Assembly (NCBI RefSeq): GCF_001039355.2
Contig: NW_019775483.1
Coordinates: 215,559 to 279,558, forward strand
Origin: Lingula anatina
Lineage: Eukaryota > Brachiopoda > Lingulata > Lingulida > Lingulidae
Length of the DNA stretch: 64,000 bases
Direction of reading: 5' to 3'
A program made the translations under genes and the position numbers. The notes below the pieces were generated by a model. That model was not told the origin of the DNA. It did not search any database and saw nothing but the letters and a program-made list of their open reading frames with translations. This document shows, piece after piece, positions 63,141 through 64,000 of this stretch; position 1 is the stretch's first letter, and every line of letters starts with the position of its first letter.

Positions 63141-63963
63141 AATCTTGTGTTAAAGTATGTGAGTGAAAAATAAAGAAGGGAATAATGAGAAAAAGAGTTT
63201 TTGAACTTTTTAGTTCCCCAGATTCTAAAAAGGCTTTGTCTTGTAAGTGTACAGCACTCATCAAACCATTACTACCTGTCTGCTTAACATCATAAAGTGT
63301 TAACATTAGGTGGGAAGATTGCCAAAAATAGTTGTAAATTTACACTGGCCCAGCACCACTGAAAGGGTTATTGTCACAGGAAGTGTGACTCCTCTGGGAG
63401 CCGAGAACACTTATCTCTGAATGTGCAGCAGTTTAGAACACTAATAGAAGCTTTTAGCGGGACATATTGCAAAGTTCATGACTGTTTTATTTGTTGTTCC
63501 ATCCATCAGGATAACAATGTTGATGTAGAAATATGTGAAGTGTGCAGGTTAATTGTTTTCTTAATGAAAGTTAATGTATTTGGTTGTGGCTTTTTGGTGG
63601 AGTGAGATAGAAGAGATAGTACAAGATGAAAGGAGGAGGGATGTGTAGTTATGATGTATCATTTGTAGTATTTGTCAAGGTCACTGTGATGTCAAGGTCA
63701 CTGTGGAGACTGATTGAAGAGTCAAATGGCAGTGATGATTTTCACAGGGATTTCCTGGTCTTTAATAAATTTCCAAAACGTACAAAATTGATTTTTATTT
63801 ACACCCAAAACCCAAATAAAAAAGTATAAATAAGCCTTTTATGTGAAGAATAATTGTTTTAGTCAGAACCACTGTCAATTGTTATAGCTGTAGCAAGGCT
63901 CTTTACAGAGATGATGAATTGCTTCAGCTTCACCTAAGAGACTGGAAGAACACTGGTGTGTAA
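27539..63963 (+). CDS. Ankyrin-repeat / discoidin-like / SAM domain protein, 19 exons, 634 aa
   Basis: Reconstructed by splice phase, all junctions in frame. Exons: 27539-27598, 28264-28432, 47379-47445, 47685-47760, 50450-50545, 51030-51105, 51421-51604, 52144-52210, 52476-52542, 57428-57514, 57792-57890, 59034-59136, 59427-59480, 59674-59741, 61655-61896, 62121-62181, 62422-62550, 62917-63015, 63863-63963 (stop TAA 63961-63963). There is no signal peptide, so it is probably cytoplasmic. Residues about 60-290 are ankyrin repeats, about 320-463 a galactose-binding/F5/8C-like fold, about 463-525 a SAM domain, 526-602 an unrecognised segment, and 608-625 a Cys-x2-Cys...His tail. Ankyrin and SAM modules usually mediate protein binding and oligomerisation, so a scaffold role is inferred. 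I do not recognise a named vertebrate orthologue. The last exon rests on phase, a good acceptor and composition only. Confidence 0.85.
29798..29998. mobile_element. PIF/Harbinger-like MITE copy 2
   Basis: Starts after TTA with GACTGGGTTCCAATACCTAG and ends with GTAGGTACGATAGGGTCTGG. The central block TTAATTACCCCCTAGCAGC matches the other copies. The right terminus is degraded. Confidence 0.65.
33608..33688. other. Assembly gap (81 N)
   Basis: A run of N following a poly-G tract in the large intron. Confidence 0.99.
34792..35172. mobile_element. PIF/Harbinger-like MITE copy 3, with duplicated left end
   Basis: The intact copy is at 34888-35172, flanked by TAA at 34885-34887 and 35173-35175. 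Left end GGGACCATTCCCAGACCC, right end GGGAACCCAGTC. The left end plus its flank is duplicated in tandem with a 96-base period (34741-34836 and 34837-34932), so a first partial end begins at 34792. Interior palindrome around the TAATAAATTATTGTTTAGC block. Confidence 0.8.
37305..37560. mobile_element. Near-perfect palindromic MITE (256 bp, TTA target duplication)
   Basis: Begins GGCTTCGTTCACATGCAATG and ends with its exact complement. The two arms of about 125 bases pair almost completely, meeting at a centre rich in AGTTACTATAAGT. It is flanked by TTA at 37302-37304 and 37561-37563, as expected for PIF/Harbinger (TWA) insertion. The inner arm carries a GC-rich GGCAGCGCGAGCCAG block unlike the surrounding DNA. 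Confidence 0.85.
38197..38484 (+). mobile_element. Possible solo LTR (288 bp)
   Basis: Bounded by TGTTA...TAACA. It contains a TATATAAGG box about 100 bases in and AATAAAGG about 50 bases before the end, in the promoter/poly(A) order of a retroelement LTR. No second LTR, target duplication or coding region is visible, so this is tentative. Confidence 0.4.
38910..39120. mobile_element. Weak fold-back element
   Basis: GATCYRYGGATCAA...ACTTGTAAG blocks occur in inverted orientation on both sides, suggesting a degraded MITE. Ends are not defined. Confidence 0.4.
41490..41514. repeat. (GA)n microsatellite
   Basis: GAGAGA run of about 24 bases within purine-rich DNA in the large intron. Confidence 0.85.
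42178..42268. repeat. (CT)n microsatellite
   Basis: Pyrimidine tract of CT repeats with C runs and one undetermined base at 42208. Confidence 0.95.
43295..43396. repeat. (TG)n-rich microsatellite
   Basis: Degenerate GTGTATGTGT/GCATGCAT tract ending in a purer TG run. An open frame through it is an artefact of the repeat. Confidence 0.85.
47379..52542 (+). CDS. Ankyrin-repeat exons 3-9 of the ankyrin/SAM gene
   Basis: Part of the gene at 27539-63963. The repeats show the ankyrin consensus: GYTPLIIAVLNGNHEISASL (joining exons 2 and 3), HGADINGQDFKGNTALHMAT, LLAAGAKVNKLNLDGNTPLH, AGANPVIKNKAGDTALDITA, GAAIRGSSEIVQLLLDYGVN, RTRPLHEAVRYERWETVKIL and LSYGADPLMQNDKGQTAESI. That is about seven repeats over residues 60-290. 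TPLH-type helices and GADxN turns are well kept in most of them, so the fold is probably intact. Confidence 0.9.
47890..48085. repeat. Minisatellite with ~19-22 bp unit
   Basis: Repeats of a GGGATTGACATTAGGGATG-like unit, about eight degenerate copies, in intron 4 of the ankyrin/SAM gene. Confidence 0.8.
49525..49770 (+). mobile_element. 3' end of a non-LTR retrotransposon (LINE remnant)
   Basis: Short reading frame with the C-terminal pattern common downstream of LINE reverse transcriptases: LTGRIPGKSGQGGQRKTFLD, then a W-x2-A-x-(D/N)R-x2-W motif (SWARNRTLWQN), a stop, and a GAA-rich tail (AAGAAGAAGAAG) at 49754-49766. Only the last about 75 codons are present, as in 5'-truncated insertions. 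It lies in intron 4 of the ankyrin/SAM gene. Family assignment needs a search. Confidence 0.6.
51112..51170. repeat. Pyrimidine (CT)n tract just after exon 6 donor
   Basis: CCCTCC followed by a CT run a few bases downstream of the donor at 51106. Confidence 0.85.
51614..51869. mobile_element. PIF/Harbinger-like MITE copy 4, 10 bases from a splice donor
   Basis: Flanked by TAA at 51611-51613 and 51870-51872. The termini GGGCCCATTCCTACTGAAAC and, inverted, GGGCTCATTGCCAAAGAAAC pair. It shares GATCGATC and the AATGCAATCAG-type block with the other copies but the interior differs, so it is a separate subfamily. It starts directly after the donor of exon 7 (GTAGTC at 51605). Confidence 0.8.
53032..53262. 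mobile_element. PIF/Harbinger-like MITE copy 5 (upstream of the first discoidin gene)
   Basis: Flanked by TAA at 53029-53031 and 53263-53265. Left end GACTGGGTTCCCATACCTAG, right end GGGAATGGTCCC, in the opposite orientation to copy 3. It ends about 150 bases before the start codon of the nested gene at 53417. Confidence 0.85.
53280..53416 (+). promoter_or_regulatory. Conserved upstream block of discoidin gene 1
   Basis: Shares GTCATG, TTTTCCCAA, TTGACC, CTGTTTAAACAT, the palindrome TGATATCATG (53333-53342) and the leader TTTTAAGACTGGCAAAATGG with the block before gene 2. The palindrome is 84 bases before the start codon. Confidence 0.5.
53417..54420 (+). CDS. Secreted coiled-coil discoidin (F5/8 type C) protein 1, nested in intron 9
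   Basis: Two exons, 53417-54091 and 54283-54420, phase-0 intron, 270 residues. Residues 1-22 are a signal peptide (basic start, hydrophobic core, SALP end). An NNTC sequon follows at 29-32. Residues about 63-110 form a Gln/Lys-rich coiled coil. The F5/8C domain runs from Cys118 to Cys270, the first and last cysteines that normally form the closing disulfide. It shows SQITASS, GSWHGASVDMNQWLQFDFG, REYQVHYGNN and YARYLRINPV. Discoidin domains bind glycans or phospholipids, and the coiled coil suggests oligomers, so a lectin-like secreted protein is inferred. AATAAA at 54502. It lies on the same strand inside the ankyrin/SAM gene and has a close tandem copy downstream. Confidence 0.92.
54502..54507 (+). 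terminator. Probable poly(A) signal of discoidin gene 1
   Basis: AATAAA 82 bases after the stop codon. Confidence 0.5.
55019..55173 (+). promoter_or_regulatory. Conserved upstream block of discoidin gene 2
   Basis: Counterpart of 53280-53416, with TGATATCATG at 55085-55094, 89 bases before the start codon. Conservation may reflect recent duplication rather than function. Confidence 0.5.
55174..56190 (+). CDS. Secreted coiled-coil discoidin (F5/8 type C) protein 2, tandem copy
   Basis: Two exons, 55174-55848 and 56053-56190, the same lengths and intron phase as the gene 1757 bases upstream, giving 270 residues without gaps in alignment. Signal peptide, NNTC sequon, coiled coil and F5/8C domain with the same end cysteines are all kept. 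The protein differs mainly in the signal peptide, the coil start (KKVQGQETLL versus KKVHYQEKLL) and exposed loops of the discoidin domain (VWSSDFPPPHSR versus SLDANHYPPRSR; LLDADGK versus PRDGNGK), which are the likely ligand-facing spikes. Exon 2 is almost identical. The upstream block, about 370 bases or more, is also duplicated, so promoter and gene were copied together. Both copies look intact. Confidence 0.92.
56191..57427 (+). other. Remainder of host intron 9 after discoidin gene 2
   Basis: AT-rich sequence containing the 3'UTR of discoidin gene 2 (candidate AATAAA at 56640-56645) and no recognisable coding exon before the host exon at 57428. Confidence 0.55.
57428..59741 (+). CDS. Discoidin-like domain exons 10-14 of the ankyrin/SAM gene
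   Basis: Part of the gene at 27539-63963. Exons 57428-57514, 57792-57890, 59034-59136, 59427-59480 and 59674-59741 encode about residues 288-425. HHAWVVFDLEHEHTLTGMRI and LGWESPQMPKTVELQKA match the strand pattern of galactose-binding jelly-roll (F5/8C, DOC1-like) domains. The fold is closed in exon 15 by SRYWRFHILDNHGG and CFQGIQFYGI. It is unlike the discoidin domain of the nested secreted genes and has no leader, so it is an intracellular version. The 398-base gap lies in the intron after exon 11 and phase shows no exon is lost. Confidence 0.75.
57899..58222. mobile_element. Fold-back MITE abutting the exon 11 donor
   Basis: The left arm (GGGGCCATTCAGAATAGAGG onward) and the right arm (inverted GGTCCCATTCAGATTGAG) pair over more than 100 bases, with shared AACTGGTCCA, AAATATGGC and TAATGGTCTC blocks. 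The left arm carries a 27-30 base insertion (57975-58004) that also occurs at 59147. It begins eight bases after the donor at 57891. Confidence 0.8.
58306..58703. other. Assembly gap (398 N)
   Basis: N run within intron 11 of the ankyrin/SAM gene. Open frames reading through it are meaningless. Confidence 0.99.
61655..62181 (+). CDS. SAM-domain exons 15-16 of the ankyrin/SAM gene
   Basis: Exons 61655-61896 and 62121-62181. After closing the discoidin-like fold, the chain continues as VLSFFEQLGLMQYAEEFIKK, GYNCYDSLLNVHPTDLEKM and HRRQISVALKDLKLK. This is the typical five-helix SAM sequence with its L-x2-Y-x3-F start, LL-x-L/V-x2-DL-E-M centre and final RR-x-I-L-like helix. SAM domains polymerise or pair with other SAM domains. 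Confidence 0.88.
62422..63963 (+). CDS. C-terminal exons 17-19 of the ankyrin/SAM gene
   Basis: Exons 62422-62550, 62917-63015 and 63863-63963. Exons 17-18 encode a segment (YPIRRLAWLKSPVNMAREGE ... FEGIEIYP) that I do not recognise. Exon 19 is joined in phase (split GTC codon) after a TTGTTTTAG acceptor and encodes VRTTVNCYSCSKALYRDDEL then LQLHLRDWKNTGV and a TAA stop. A Cys-x2-Cys with a following His suggests a small zinc site, but a fourth ligand is not obvious. Exon 19 is the least certain exon. Confidence 0.65.
63065..63139. repeat. (GT)n microsatellite in the last intron
   Basis: GT repeats, pure from about 63107 to 63137. An open frame on the minus strand through it is a repeat artefact. 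Confidence 0.95.
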
Positions 63964-64000
63964 AAAAAAAAAAGAACACATCTCTATTAAAAAAAAGAAC

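Overview
This is intron-rich, AT-rich animal DNA. It has spliced genes with short phased exons, GT/AG introns, many small fold-back transposons, microsatellites and two assembly gaps. Gene content (SMC1, RIB43A/RIBC, SLC35E3, ankyrin and discoidin proteins) and sequence style suggest a marine invertebrate, perhaps a bivalve or other lophotrochozoan. That species guess is inference. No bacterial-type operons, CRISPR arrays or RNA genes were seen.

Layout: (1) 1-14729, minus strand: cohesin subunit SMC1, exons 1-13 at 8691-14729, followed by a nine-exon cassette (exons 14-22) that appears twice in tandem (4269-8286 and 1-3770). The ATPase C-terminus lies beyond the window. (2) 14730-15520: short head-to-head spacer. 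(3) 15521-17574, plus strand: a complete four-exon RIB43A/RIBC gene, a ciliary doublet-microtubule protein. (4) 17575-23576: convergent intergenic DNA with the RIBC 3'UTR, two fold-back elements and a diverged tandem repeat. (5) 23577-27197, minus strand: complete six-exon SLC35E3 transporter. (6) 27198-27538: second head-to-head spacer. (7) 27539-63963, plus strand: a complete 19-exon gene for a 634-residue protein that I reconstructed by splice phase: ankyrin repeats, a discoidin-like (F5/8C-like) fold, a SAM domain and a short C-terminal Cys-x2-Cys tail. It contains an intron of about 19 kb.

Nested on the same strand inside its ninth intron (52543-57427) is a tandem pair of two-exon genes (53417-54420 and 55174-56190). 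Each encodes a 270-residue secreted protein with signal peptide, coiled coil and C-terminal F5/8C domain.

The strongest points for a second look are the in-frame 453-codon duplication in SMC1 (real, or two haplotypes joined at the N at 3917), the ankyrin/discoidin-like/SAM architecture, the nested discoidin pair, the SMC1-RIBC head-to-head linkage that matches both human paralogous pairs, and a family of PIF/Harbinger-like MITEs with TAA target duplications, some sitting directly against splice donors.
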